64,000 bases of DNA from Gammaproteobacteria bacterium (GTDB lineage Bacteria > Pseudomonadota > Gammaproteobacteria > Coxiellales > Coxiellaceae), in assembly GCA_023266215.1 (NCBI GenBank), contig JAHFRQ010000004.1:1-64000 (forward strand), read 5' to 3'. Of this stretch, positions 17,562 to 26,195 are shown in pieces; the stretch's first letter is position 1; the number at the start of each line of letters is the position of its first letter. The translations under genes and the position numbers were made by a program. The notes under the pieces were generated by a model that was given only the letters and a program-made list of their open reading frames with translations, had not been told where the DNA came from and did no database searches.

Positions 17562-18064
17562 ACCTGTGTTTTTACTTTTTTCCAATCTTTGATTTGCCAG
17601 GTTGATTTCACTGTTGCAATTTTTTGAGCATTAATATCAGTGATTTCAGTCGTCATGACTTGAAGCGTTTTTTCATCCGTTAATAATGTTTCTAATATAA
17701 TAGATTTTTCAGCGTTGTTTAAAACGGCTTTAGCAATTAAATCTTTTTTAGCTTGATAAAAATAATCGATTTCCAGGCGCGATAAAATAACGCGATAATC
17801 TAATGGTGAAAATTGCGACATAATCGCAAGTCCCGCCGCAAATTCTCCGACGGTTGCAATGGCGCAGGCATGAATACCGTTGACATGATTCAGATTTTTT
17901 TTGCGGTAGGGAATAACGGTTTCAACATAATCAACTCCTACGGTTTTAATTTTAACGTGATGCGGTTTATTAAACGGCACTATTTTTTTCACGATTAAAT
18001 TTAAAAACCATAAAGATAATTTACTGGATTTTGCTTTTTGTAATAGCGAATAAAGATTGAGCAT
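17558..18064 (-). CDS. DUF4442 hotdog-fold protein (possible thioesterase)
   Basis: 168-residue protein of the DUF4442 family, related to hotdog-fold acyl-CoA thioesterases. Family pattern: N-terminal helix, VDYVETVIPYRKKNLNHVNGIHACAIATVGEFAAG core. The ATG at 18064 is preferred because GAGAGGTG lies just upstream; a longer frame adds 19 residues without a ribosome site. It is convergent with the ketosynthase gene and could release or edit its product, but that is only contextual inference. Divergent from the HtpX-like gene. Confidence 0.8.
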   Translation of the reverse strand: MLNLYSLLQKAKSSKLSLWFLNLIVKKIVPFNKPHHVKIKTVGVDYVETVIPYRKKNLNHVNGIHACAIATVGEFAAGLAIMSQFSPLDYRVILSRLEIDYFYQAKKDLIAKAVLNNAEKSIILETLLTDEKTLQVMTTEITDINAQKIATVKSTWQIKDWKKVKTQV

Positions 18065-18192
18065 CTTCACCTCTCGTGTTATTAAGAAATTATAACACGT
18101 TGATTTTAAAGAATATATCAATTTATGATCAACCTAAAATCAATCTAAAATCAATTGAGGGCTTTTTAGACCTAGTTTGTTACAATAGTAAT

Positions 18193-18208
18193 GCGACAAG
18201 GTTGTCGC
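18193..18208. promoter_or_regulatory. Inverted repeat in the htpX-like promoter
   Basis: GCGACAA-GG-TTGTCGC, perfect 7-bp arms, 22 bases before the ATG and next to a TATAAA run (18211-18216). It could be an operator or a 5' leader hairpin of the protease gene. Confidence 0.4.
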
Positions 18209-18230
18209 GTTATAAAAAGGGATTTTTAGC

Positions 18231-19055
18231 ATGAGCAATAATACCAAAACCAGTATTTTTTTAGGGATCGTATCTATCTTATTATTGTGGCTTGGCTGGG
18301 TTATTGCACGGCACGCCGGTGTTTTCGTTGCGTTAATCATCGTTGTGTTTATGGATGTGGGTGCTTATTGGTTTATTGACAGCCAAGTTTTGCATTATTT
18401 TGATGCGCATATTATTTCAGATGCGTCAGCCGCACAGCTGACTCCTATTGTAAAATTACTATCAGAAAAAGCGCGTATGCCAGCTCCTAAAATTTATATT
18501 ATTGACAGCAATACGCCAAATGCGTTTTCAACAGGTAGAACACCTGCCTCGGCTAGTATTGTCGTGACATCGGGGTTATTAAAAATATTATCACAGGATG
18601 AATTAACCGCTGTGATTGCGCATGAATTAATTCATATTCAAGAGGGTGATACCTGGTTAGATTCAGTGAGCGCGACATCAGGTGATTTTATTATGGCACT
18701 CTCAAGTTGGTCTGCTTGGTTTGGTGTGTCAAAAACACCCCTCCAAAATCAAAAAGTAGTGCGTGGATTTGGCGCTGTATTTTTAGCCCCTTTTGCTGCT
18801 GCGATTGTTCGAATATTAAGTTCTCACAAGCGTGAATTTCAAGCAGACAAAAAAGCGGCACAATTATGCGGTAATAAAGCGTGGCTTTCGGCGGCCTTAA
18901 AGAAATTAGAAGATAATAAATCTGATTTTCCAGCGGTTGAGCTACATCCTTCTAGCGCGCATTTATTTACGATTGATCCTTTGGCGACAGATAAAATAAA
19001 TGCCTTATTTTCTGTTCAGCCCACAGTATCAGAACGTATCGCGCAATTGGGTTGA
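18231..19055 (+). CDS. htpX: M48-family zinc metalloprotease, HtpX-like
   Basis: Inner-membrane protease that degrades misfolded membrane proteins. The 274 residues begin with two membrane segments (about 8-48), then the catalytic HELIH (His131, Glu132, His135) and the third-ligand region HKREFQADKKA; a further hydrophobic stretch lies near 180-200. Length and motif order match HtpX. It stands alone with its own promoter region, divergent from the DUF4442 gene; the inverted repeat upstream suggests stress-type control but no known operator was recognised. Confidence 0.9.
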   Translation: MSNNTKTSIFLGIVSILLLWLGWVIARHAGVFVALIIVVFMDVGAYWFIDSQVLHYFDAHIISDASAAQLTPIVKLLSEKARMPAPKIYIIDSNTPNAFSTGRTPASASIVVTSGLLKILSQDELTAVIAHELIHIQEGDTWLDSVSATSGDFIMALSSWSAWFGVSKTPLQNQKVVRGFGAVFLAPFAAAIVRILSSHKREFQADKKAAQLCGNKAWLSAALKKLEDNKSDFPAVELHPSSAHLFTIDPLATDKINALFSVQPTVSERIAQLG

Positions 19056-19067
19056 ATTATTTTGCGC

Positions 19068-19322
19068 TTAAAATAATACCCATTCACCATTTTTTTGAAT
19101 GGCATCATGCATAGCATCCGGCGCAAGATCAAGCTCATCTGACCAAGTTACAACGCCATGGTCGACATGCACTTTCTTAAAATAAGACGCGTCTTTAAGT
19201 GCTTCAAAAACACCTGTTAAGCGTGACGGCATAAAACGTACCTTGCCTTCAAGACCATCTTTAAATTTAACGCGCAGCGTTGAGTCATTTTCTGCTATTA
19301 CAGACACAGCGTCCCAGTACAT
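19068..19322 (-). CDS. DUF2442 domain protein
   Basis: 84-residue small protein with the DUF2442 pattern (VRFMPSRLTGVFEALKD, YFKKVHVDHGVVTW, LDLAPDAM). It follows the DUF4160 gene by nine bases with a good AGAGG site. DUF4160-DUF2442 pairs are common in mobile and accessory DNA and have been proposed as toxin-antitoxin modules; here that is inference from the pairing. Confidence 0.82.
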   Translation of the reverse strand: MYWDAVSVIAENDSTLRVKFKDGLEGKVRFMPSRLTGVFEALKDASYFKKVHVDHGVVTWSDELDLAPDAMHDAIQKNGEWVLF

Positions 19323-19331
19323 ATATACCTC

Positions 19332-19592
19332 TTATGGCAACGGATCAATTTTATTTGGCGCCAATCTTTTTTGGCACAACTCCCAATCTGCCAGTAATTC
19401 TTGCTGATGAAGTGCTGCCCAGTCAAGCGTTAATTTTAGGGCGCGTTTTGGCAAATCTCCTTCTGTCATTATAAGGCGTTTGATATCAATACTGCCATTG
19501 CAGCCGTTATAACTTGCATGAAAATGTGGAGGCGAATGCTCATCCCAATACATTTGGATCAAAATTCCATAAAACATGCTGATTCTTGGCAT
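19332..19592 (-). CDS. DUF4160 domain protein
   Basis: 86-residue protein with the family opening MPRISMFYGILIQMYWDEH and the PPHFHASY motif. The ATG at 19592 is preferred over one 18 bases upstream because it gives the family start and has a G-rich ribosome site. It is the first gene of the two-gene DUF4160-DUF2442 unit, 27 bases downstream of mip on the same strand. Confidence 0.85.
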   Translation of the reverse strand: MPRISMFYGILIQMYWDEHSPPHFHASYNGCNGSIDIKRLIMTEGDLPKRALKLTLDWAALHQQELLADWELCQKRLAPNKIDPLP

Positions 19593-19619
19593 GCTAGCCC
19601 CCCACATCAAACATCTTTA

Positions 19620-20312
19620 TTACTTAACGCTAATCAAATTCACCTTGAAAATAAGCGTTTCGTTGGGTCCAATACCACCCATTGAGCCACGTTCGCCGTA
19701 CGCTAAATTCGATGGAATATACAGCATCCATGTTGCGCCTGGCTTCATCAGCGTTAATGCTTGTTGCCAACCTGGAATCACATCTTTTACGCCAAACGAA
19801 ATAGGCTTGCCGCGTTGATATGAGCTATCAAACACTTTACCGTTAATTAATTTACCTTCGTAATTAACCGTCACAGTGCTGTTATCAGTGGGGTTTGCGC
19901 CATTACCCGCATCAATTACTTTGTATTGCAAACCTGATGGCAAGGTGACTACACCCGCTTCAGTTTTGTTTTTCGCTAAAAAAGCAGCGCCTTCTTTTGT
20001 ATTTTCTGCTGAATCTTTTTGGAATTGGGCTTGCATGGTTTGCATCATCTCCGTTTGCATTTTATTTAAAGCAGCTTGCATTTGATCAGTGGTTAACGCA
20101 GGCGTTTGACCTTGGTAACCGGCTTGTAAGCCTTGATTAAACGCAGTGGTATTCACTGTCACTTGACGTGCCTTCATCGCTTGACCGGTTTTGTATCCCA
20201 TCGAATACGATACTTGATCAGTATATGAAGTCAGTGGTGCGGCTGTTGTTGTTGCCGCTGCCGCGGTTGTCATTACACCAACCGCGCATAACGCGGCCGC
20301 AAATCTTTTCAT
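19620..20312 (-). CDS. mip: Mip-like FKBP-type peptidyl-prolyl cis-trans isomerase
   Basis: Periplasmic or surface prolyl isomerase of the Mip/FkpA type. Residues 1-24 form a signal peptide ending in Ala residues, about 30-125 are the helical dimerisation part (Met- and Gln-rich), and 135-230 the FKBP domain with VTVNYEGKLINGKVFDSSY, the FGVKDVIPGWQQAL pocket motif and LAYGERG. Length matches Mip of Legionella and Coxiella, where it aids infection. CAGGGAG lies upstream of the ATG. Confidence 0.92.
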   Translation of the reverse strand: MKRFAAALCAVGVMTTAAAATTTAAPLTSYTDQVSYSMGYKTGQAMKARQVTVNTTAFNQGLQAGYQGQTPALTTDQMQAALNKMQTEMMQTMQAQFQKDSAENTKEGAAFLAKNKTEAGVVTLPSGLQYKVIDAGNGANPTDNSTVTVNYEGKLINGKVFDSSYQRGKPISFGVKDVIPGWQQALTLMKPGATWMLYIPSNLAYGERGSMGGIGPNETLIFKVNLISVK

Positions 20313-20369
20313 AGCATTCTCCCTGTTTAAGTCAAAACAGGAGATAGCATACCAGGCAATTAGCTGGTT

Positions 20370-21032
20370 TTAAATTGTTTTGATAGCTGGCCTATCTTGC
20401 ATTTGCAGTGGTTGCTCAGAACGGATTAATTCAAATGCTTCCGCAGTTCTTGACCATGGTTTAAGTTCAGCGTGTTTCCGTGCTTCTGCCAGCCTTTCTT
20501 CTGGCGAGCCAGTGAGTGTTTCCAAATAATTCGTTTTGAAGAATCTAAAAAAAGTAAGGCAGCATTCGTTGTTTCTAAGTTCATTGTATTTTTCTGTGAA
20601 TTGTTCAAATAAAATGGCGTCTTGAGATTTTTTTAGACTTTCTATTTTTAGACTTTCTATCGGCGGGCTACATTGAGTATCAGCAAAACGAGGGTCTTTG
20701 CCATCAATATTAGCAAATTTAAGTAGTGCTTCAAATTTTGGTTTTAGAAAATCTGCTTGTTTTTGAGTTATTTTCGCACCTAATAACGTTGAAATTTGGG
20801 TGAAATTTAATTGCTCAAAATCAACTTCGGTTAAATCAGCGTAGATTAATCTGCTGCCGCTGCCGTTTGATTTTTCAAGAATCAATTCAACCTGTTCTGT
20901 GCTGAGTATTGCTGGCAGATAGTCAGATGCCAATAATTCCGATATATCATATTCTGTTAAATTTGGGTAAGGATTTTTATCCAGGAGAACGCTAAAATTG
21001 GCTTGAGATAGTTTTTTAGGTTCCTCCCTCAT
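20370..21032 (-). CDS. Hypothetical protein, hydrophilic and helical
   Basis: Not recognised. The ATG at 21032 gives 220 residues and has GGAG ten bases upstream; a TTG 30 bases earlier has no good ribosome site. The protein is soluble, rich in Leu, Glu and Lys, with two successive short elements of the form LTEYDISELLASDYLPAILS and DFEQLNFTQISTLLGAKIT that may be a loose helical repeat, and a duplicated IESLK near residue 125. No signal peptide or membrane segment. It is upstream of mip on the same strand and divergent from rlmI. Confidence 0.6.
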   Translation of the reverse strand: MREEPKKLSQANFSVLLDKNPYPNLTEYDISELLASDYLPAILSTEQVELILEKSNGSGSRLIYADLTEVDFEQLNFTQISTLLGAKITQKQADFLKPKFEALLKFANIDGKDPRFADTQCSPPIESLKIESLKKSQDAILFEQFTEKYNELRNNECCLTFFRFFKTNYLETLTGSPEERLAEARKHAELKPWSRTAEAFELIRSEQPLQMQDRPAIKTI

Positions 21033-21191
21033 TGCACCGCTCCAGATTGAAATTAATTTCAATAATCTTAAACTAGAAATATTAAGGATTTCTGAAATAA
21101 AAAAACTTTTTGTAGCAATTTGAGTAAAAAACGGTAAGCTTTTGATAGTGATAACAATTATGTTGCTTAAATGGTCAGATGAGCCAAAAAA

Positions 21192-22373
21192 ATGAAAATA
21201 GTGAAATTAAACAAAGATGCAGAGCGCCGTGTTTTAGCGGGGCATTTGTGGATTTTTAGCAATGATATTAATACCCAGCTCAGTCCGCTTAAAAATTATA
21301 CGGCAGGGGAGTTGGTTTGCATTGAATCGGCTTTTGGGAAAAAAATCGCGATAGGGTATATCAATCCGCAATGTGTTTTGTGCATTCGCATTTTATCGCA
21401 AGATATAAACACAAATATTAATACTGATTTTTTTGTAGAGAAAATTAAAACAGCGCAATTAAAGCGCGCGCATTATTTTGATGCGCCTTTTTATAGGCTG
21501 GTGTTTGGTGAAAGCGATCGTTTGCCTGGGGTCGTGATCGATCAATACAATGCCATTATCGTTGTGCAAATTAATACAGCCGGCATGGAATTACTCAAAG
21601 ACTATTTAATAGAAGCCATTAAAAAAATTATTAATCTTGATGTTATTATTTTAAAATGCGACAGCACTGAACGCCAGAACGAAAATTTAGCGTGCTATAC
21701 AGAAGTGGTGCATGGAAACCTACCAGAAACTATCTTAGTTTCAGAAAATAATTGTAATTTTTACATTGCCATTTTAGATGCCCAAAAAACAGGCTGGTTT
21801 TATGATCATCGATTGAATCGCGCAACAATAGCAACGCATTGTAAAAACAAACGTGTTTTAGATGTATTTAGCTATTGTGGCGCTTTTAGTTTGCCAGCTG
21901 CCAAAGCCGGTGCAACGCAAGTCATCGCCATTGATCGCTCAGAGCCTGCTTTAAATAATTTATTAAATAATGCTAAATTAAATAATCTTGATAATATTAA
22001 GATTCTACAAGGCGATGCTTTAAAATTATTAGATCAATTACAACAACAAGGCGAAAAATTTGATGTGATTATTCTAGATCCTCCTGCATTAATTAAGCGT
22101 AAAAAAGATATCCCGGCGGGCGCAAAACATTATCAAAAATTAAATGAAGCGGCTTTAAGATTGCTCAATCACAACGGGATTTTATTTTCAGCATCGTGCT
22201 CTATGCATTTATCGGCCGCAGATTTGCTCAATTGTATTCGCAAAGCGGCTATTAATACACAGCGTGAAATAACGGTCTTAGAACAATGTCATCAAGCGCC
22301 GGATCACCCGATTCATCCTGCGATTGCTGAAACCAGTTATTTAAAGGGGTTTATAATAACGGCGGTTTTTTAA
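21192..22373 (+). CDS. rlmI: 23S rRNA m5C methyltransferase, RlmI type
   Basis: SAM-dependent methyltransferase that in Escherichia coli methylates C1962 of 23S rRNA. The 393 residues have the N-terminal PUA-like part (GHLWIFSNDI), the central domain with VVIDQY, and the Rossmann methyltransferase with VLDVFSYCGAFSL, DPPALIK and the cysteine motif SASCSMHLS. Single gene, convergent with rlmJ. Confidence 0.92.
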   Translation: MKIVKLNKDAERRVLAGHLWIFSNDINTQLSPLKNYTAGELVCIESAFGKKIAIGYINPQCVLCIRILSQDINTNINTDFFVEKIKTAQLKRAHYFDAPFYRLVFGESDRLPGVVIDQYNAIIVVQINTAGMELLKDYLIEAIKKIINLDVIILKCDSTERQNENLACYTEVVHGNLPETILVSENNCNFYIAILDAQKTGWFYDHRLNRATIATHCKNKRVLDVFSYCGAFSLPAAKAGATQVIAIDRSEPALNNLLNNAKLNNLDNIKILQGDALKLLDQLQQQGEKFDVIILDPPALIKRKKDIPAGAKHYQKLNEAALRLLNHNGILFSASCSMHLSAADLLNCIRKAAINTQREITVLEQCHQAPDHPIHPAIAETSYLKGFIITAVF

Positions 22374-22431
22374 AAAGATATTTTATTAATGGATCAACGA
22401 GACAACCACCAAACCCATTTCACAATTTATG

Positions 22432-22448
22432 TTTCATATAATATGAAA
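22432..22448. terminator. A+T-rich hairpin between rlmI and rlmJ
   Basis: TTTCATA-TAA-TATGAAA followed on the plus strand by TAAAAAAC; a 7-bp stem between convergent genes. Weak because the stem is almost all A-T. Confidence 0.35.
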
Positions 22449-22470
22449 TAAAAAACAGTATATTTATCAA

Positions 22471-23298
22471 TCAGATAGAATAAAAAATCTCAAATCTTGC
22501 CTCTAACGCTTTTGCTAAATAGGGCAGTACTGCTTTTTCAAGCAGCTCTTTTATTTTAAAAGGCGGATTAATTAAAACAATCCCGCAGGCTGATAATCTT
22601 TTGGGGTCGGGGCTGCTATTTAAATAAAAATTAATCATGAGATAGTCTGTTTTGTATTTTTTAATAGCATGATGAAATTGTTTAGTGAGCGGCTCGTTTT
22701 TAATGGGATACCAAATCATAAAATTACCTTGCCTAAAACGTTTTAAAGCAAGCTCTAACGCGGCATCAATCGGAATAAATTCGTTTTTAACTTCAAAAGG
22801 CGGATCAATCAGCACCAAAGCGCGGTTTTGTTTGGGCGGCAAAAATGCCTTCATGCCGCAATAGCCGTCGGTGTGATGCAGCACAGTATTTTGCTTAAAT
22901 CTAAAATTATCTTTTAACGTTTGAAAATCTTCAGGATGCAATTCGCATAAAATCATTTGATCTTGTGGCCTTAAAAGTGCTTCTGCTATTTTGGGTGAGC
23001 CTGGATAGATTTCTAATTTATTATTTGAATTATATTGCTGAACGATACTTAAGTATTTTTTAATTTCAGCCGGCATTGTTTTTTGATCTAACGATATTAA
23101 TTTTGCCACACCATCTAAATATTCTTGTCGTTTTTGAGATTGCGCAGAATACAGGGGGTATAATCCAATACCAGCGTGCGTATCTAAATAACAAAAGGGC
23201 GTTTCTTTGCGCTCCATTGCTTCTAGCATGGCAATTAATATCACGTGTTTCATCACATCAGCAAAACTGCCAGCGTGGTATAGGTGTCGATAGTTCAT
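22471..23298 (-). CDS. rlmJ: 23S rRNA (adenine-N6) methyltransferase RlmJ
   Basis: Methylates A2030 of 23S rRNA. The 275 residues open with the family start MNYRHLYHAGSFADVMKH, include the SAM motif DTHAGIGLY and the catalytic DPPFE tetrad of N6-adenine methyltransferases. The ATG overlaps the stop of the AbiEii gene by four bases, so it may be translated from the abiE transcript. Confidence 0.94.
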   Translation of the reverse strand: MNYRHLYHAGSFADVMKHVILIAMLEAMERKETPFCYLDTHAGIGLYPLYSAQSQKRQEYLDGVAKLISLDQKTMPAEIKKYLSIVQQYNSNNKLEIYPGSPKIAEALLRPQDQMILCELHPEDFQTLKDNFRFKQNTVLHHTDGYCGMKAFLPPKQNRALVLIDPPFEVKNEFIPIDAALELALKRFRQGNFMIWYPIKNEPLTKQFHHAIKKYKTDYLMINFYLNSSPDPKRLSACGIVLINPPFKIKELLEKAVLPYLAKALEARFEIFYSI

Positions 23299-24182
23299 AT
23301 TAGTAATTCACTTTTAATTTTTTTCATTTTTGCAGCTACCATTTCTAAAATGGGTTCCAGGTTTTTTTTGAGAATGCTGATAACACTAGATAATGGCCTC
23401 TCTTCTAATTGATTATTCTTTAAAAAAGCATTCCATATTAGTTGTTTTGATAAATCATTTGAAAATTCATCAGATAATCCAATTAGAGTTTTGTTTGTAA
23501 CTTGCATTTTTCGTCGTGTGAATGTAGCGAAAATTGCTTCCGATAAAATAGCGCTATTTAATTTTTCGCGTTGAAATAATATCAATAAGTCAAAGTAATC
23601 TTTTAATCTGCTGTTTGACATACCAAGCAAAGCAATTGCATGCAATTTTTCAGCAATGACGGTATAAACAGGATAAGCGCGAAGTCGTGCAGCCGGAAAA
23701 TCCTTAAGAATAACCGGAAACGTTTCTATCATTGCTTTTGGCGTTACCGCGTCACCAAATCCGATATCAATTTGAATTCTGACACGAGCTTTCGCCAACT
23801 CTGCTTGAATGATAACTCTCGCGCCGACATAACCAGTGTTTTTTCGTATATCCTCAACAACAATTTTATCATGATGAAAAATAAGTCCATCATCAAAATT
23901 AATTTTGGCAATATTTTTAAATATTATATCCATTGATTTTAAATCACTTTCGCCGTATGCGAGCAAATCTATGTCGCGCGTTGAGCGGTGTGACATTTCA
24001 TACCAAAGAGAAAACAACAGCGCCCCTTTTAGCAAAAAGCGATGCGCATAATCAGATATGCTAATTCGATACAAAAAACGCTCTAATGAATAGCGGATTA
24101 ATATGACTTGGAAATCAGAATTTTCAGTTTTTGCAATATTCAGCAAGCGCGCCCTAATAGATTCTGCATTGTTTTTGCTCAT
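23295..24182 (-). CDS. abiEii: AbiEii/AbiGii-type nucleotidyltransferase toxin
   Basis: Toxin of a type IV toxin-antitoxin/abortive-infection system, a nucleotidyltransferase thought to inactivate tRNA by adding nucleotides. 295 residues with the motif LKGALLFSLW followed by RSTRDIDLLAYG (catalytic DxD), a conserved EKLHAI and the RLKDYFDLLIL motif. It overlaps the antitoxin gene by four bases (ATGA) and rlmJ by four bases. A complete pair appears intact; no premature stop seen. Confidence 0.88.
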   Translation of the reverse strand: MSKNNAESIRARLLNIAKTENSDFQVILIRYSLERFLYRISISDYAHRFLLKGALLFSLWYEMSHRSTRDIDLLAYGESDLKSMDIIFKNIAKINFDDGLIFHHDKIVVEDIRKNTGYVGARVIIQAELAKARVRIQIDIGFGDAVTPKAMIETFPVILKDFPAARLRAYPVYTVIAEKLHAIALLGMSNSRLKDYFDLLILFQREKLNSAILSEAIFATFTRRKMQVTNKTLIGLSDEFSNDLSKQLIWNAFLKNNQLEERPLSSVISILKKNLEPILEMVAAKMKKIKSELLI

Positions 24183-24784
24183 TCAATTGCCTCAAGGTAC
24201 GGCCTCATTATTTTTGCGACACGATTAATTTTTGCATAATAAAAAAGTTCGTCACGTGTAACCTTCCGTTTTTTCAAAGCATCTTTTAATGCTTCGAGCG
24301 CAATATCCAAGCCAATTTTATTTCGATGCTTGAAGCAGTCGGCAATGGTTTTTGCCACAGAATATATTTTAAAAGAATTTTTTCCTTGCTTGATTATATC
24401 AATTCCATGCGAATAAGCTCGATCACTGAACTGAATCATTTTAACCGGAGGATATTTTATTTTTGGTGTATGACTTCCACGGGGCATTGCAAGCCATACC
24501 TGTCTTGGCATCTGCGTTGTTATTTCGTGAAATTGTAGTGCTGTTAGTAGGCAAAAAATAGCTTTAGGTGTTTTAAGTGCGATAGTTACCATTGAATCAT
24601 TTTCAGAAATAAATGCATCAGGCAAACGATAAAGCCCGCGAGCTATTTTCTCCAGCATGTTTTTTCTAAGAAGACGCGTGAGCATTATTCTTGGAATGTG
24701 ATGCCGCTCTAGATCACCAGAACGCAAAATATCTGTCCTTTTCGACAGTGCAATAAGGTGTTTTTCATGTGCTTTATGGTGCAT
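24179..24784 (-). CDS. abiEi: AbiEi-type antitoxin/transcriptional regulator
   Basis: Antitoxin of the AbiE pair, with an N-terminal winged helix (SKRTDILRSGDLERHHIPRIMLTRLLRK, RGLYRLPDAF) and a C-terminal antitoxin domain (VKMIQFSD, YSVAKTIADCFKHRNKIGLDIALEALKDAL). The ATG at 24784 gives 201 residues; a TTG 18 bases upstream is possible. A good -35/-10 pair ends only six bases before this ATG, which favours it and suggests a leaderless message. AbiEi proteins autorepress through inverted repeats, and a perfect palindrome overlaps the promoter. Confidence 0.87.
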   Translation of the reverse strand: MHHKAHEKHLIALSKRTDILRSGDLERHHIPRIMLTRLLRKNMLEKIARGLYRLPDAFISENDSMVTIALKTPKAIFCLLTALQFHEITTQMPRQVWLAMPRGSHTPKIKYPPVKMIQFSDRAYSHGIDIIKQGKNSFKIYSVAKTIADCFKHRNKIGLDIALEALKDALKKRKVTRDELFYYAKINRVAKIMRPYLEAIE

Positions 24785-24790
24785 AGTAAG

Positions 24791-24828
24791 AGTATGTTCC
24801 AAATTATCGTCATTGTCAAATATTTGAC
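24791..24828 (-). promoter_or_regulatory. abiE promoter with palindromic operator
   Basis: On the minus strand TTGACA (24819-24814) and CATACT (24796-24791) are separated by 17 bases. The perfect 14-bp palindrome GTCAAATATTTGAC (24815-24828) covers the -35 box, and a further GTCA lies next to it. This fits autorepression by AbiEi. Confidence 0.6.
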
Positions 24829-24845
24829 GAATATATGGAACAACC

Positions 24846-26096
24846 TCATTCTACATATTCTGCTTTGATTAATTCTGAGGATGAAAGGGTATCTGCGTAG
24901 GTTTCTTTAAGAGCAAAAAGTGCCATGACAATACCAATTAAAGACAGTGCGGGAAAAACCCATAAAGCCGATTGATAGCTGCCGGTGTGCGCAATAATAA
25001 TGCCGAAAATAGGATTAATCACGCCGCCGCTGGAAGCCGCTGTCATGTTCACTAATGCGGCAGCTGTGCCATAGACATTAAGATTAATGGATTCGGCTGT
25101 AAGCACAAAAGATAAGGTTTGCACGGAAGCAGCAGTGCCCAGTAAAAATAAAATAATACCCAACTGAATTGGCGTAAGATTAGTGCTAGAGGCTAATATC
25201 ACAGCACAAATACCTTGAACAATAAAAGCGATCGCAACTGTTTTTTTGCGAGATTTAATATAATTAGAAAATTTGCCAATTAGCAAACTCGCTATTGCTA
25301 ATCCAATCCAGAATGCAGACAGCAGTGTTGCAGCATCACTTTCTGTCCATCGACCTGCGCCTTGATGCAATAATCGCACTAACCACGTTGCCGCAAGCAC
25401 AGAAACGGGTGCCCAAGAAACAAAGCCTAATAATGCAATAATAATAATTTGTTTATTTAAGATAAGCTTGGGTAATTGCGTAAAATGCACGGGCTCTTCA
25501 ATTACATTTTGATAGGGTGATTTTTTTGGAATAAAGCAATAAATAAGTAATAATGCTATTCCGATGTAAATAATAAGATGGATGGTAAAATCCCAGCCAA
25601 AATGGGCGGTAAAATAAGCGCCGATAGCCTGCCCAAAAATACTGCCCAAGCAACCTGCAACTTGCACCGCACCCACGCCTATAAAAAAATAGCGGGGCGA
25701 AAGCCACATTGAAACAGCGTACACCGACATGACGCAAGCACAAGCGGTGCCGGCACCAATCATAAATCGTGCTAAAAACAGCAGGCTAAAACTATCGGCA
25801 TATTGAAAAAGCGCAGTACCCAAAGCGCAGCACGCGGCGCATAAAATAGCCGTATATTTCAAGCTAATTTTATCTAAGCAATACCCTAATGGAATTTGAA
25901 ATATCACATATCCATAGAAAAAAGCAGCGCTTAAAAAGCCAAATGATTCGGTTGTAATGCCATGTTTAATAATAAAAGATTCAGGCAAAATACTAAAAGA
26001 AGTCTGCAAAAAATAATCATAAGCATAGAACAACATGTACAGCAGGGACACTAATAGACCTAAAAATAAGAGTGGTGTTTTGGTTTTACTGATCAT
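24846..26096 (-). CDS. MFS transporter
   Basis: 416-residue major facilitator with twelve predicted membrane segments and a central loop near 195-215. The segment GFLSAAFFYGYVIFQIPLGY and the loop-2 region LDKISLKY are of the MFS type, as is FWIGLAIASLLIGKFSNYIKSRK before the second half. Substrate cannot be assigned; related Legionellales transporters of this shape are sugar-phosphate or amino-acid/organic anion carriers. Single gene, 60 bases upstream of the AbiE promoter region in the same direction, divergent from the dus gene. Confidence 0.85.
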   Translation of the reverse strand: MISKTKTPLLFLGLLVSLLYMLFYAYDYFLQTSFSILPESFIIKHGITTESFGFLSAAFFYGYVIFQIPLGYCLDKISLKYTAILCAACCALGTALFQYADSFSLLFLARFMIGAGTACACVMSVYAVSMWLSPRYFFIGVGAVQVAGCLGSIFGQAIGAYFTAHFGWDFTIHLIIYIGIALLLIYCFIPKKSPYQNVIEEPVHFTQLPKLILNKQIIIIALLGFVSWAPVSVLAATWLVRLLHQGAGRWTESDAATLLSAFWIGLAIASLLIGKFSNYIKSRKKTVAIAFIVQGICAVILASSTNLTPIQLGIILFLLGTAASVQTLSFVLTAESINLNVYGTAAALVNMTAASSGGVINPIFGIIIAHTGSYQSALWVFPALSLIGIVMALFALKETYADTLSSSELIKAEYVE

Positions 26097-26159
26097 ATGA
26101 TTGCACTAAAATTAAATAAACTAGATGAAAGTATAATGTAAATAAGCAGAGCCGTATAT

Positions 26160-26192
26160 CAAAAGAAAACCAAAAGAAAACCAAAAGAAAAT
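26160..26192 (+). repeat. Triple 11-bp tandem repeat before dus
   Basis: CAAAAGAAAAC is repeated three times (last base of the third copy is T), ending three bases before the dus ATG. It includes the ribosome-site region AAAGAAAATAAG. Confidence 0.75.
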
Positions 26193-26195
26193 AAG

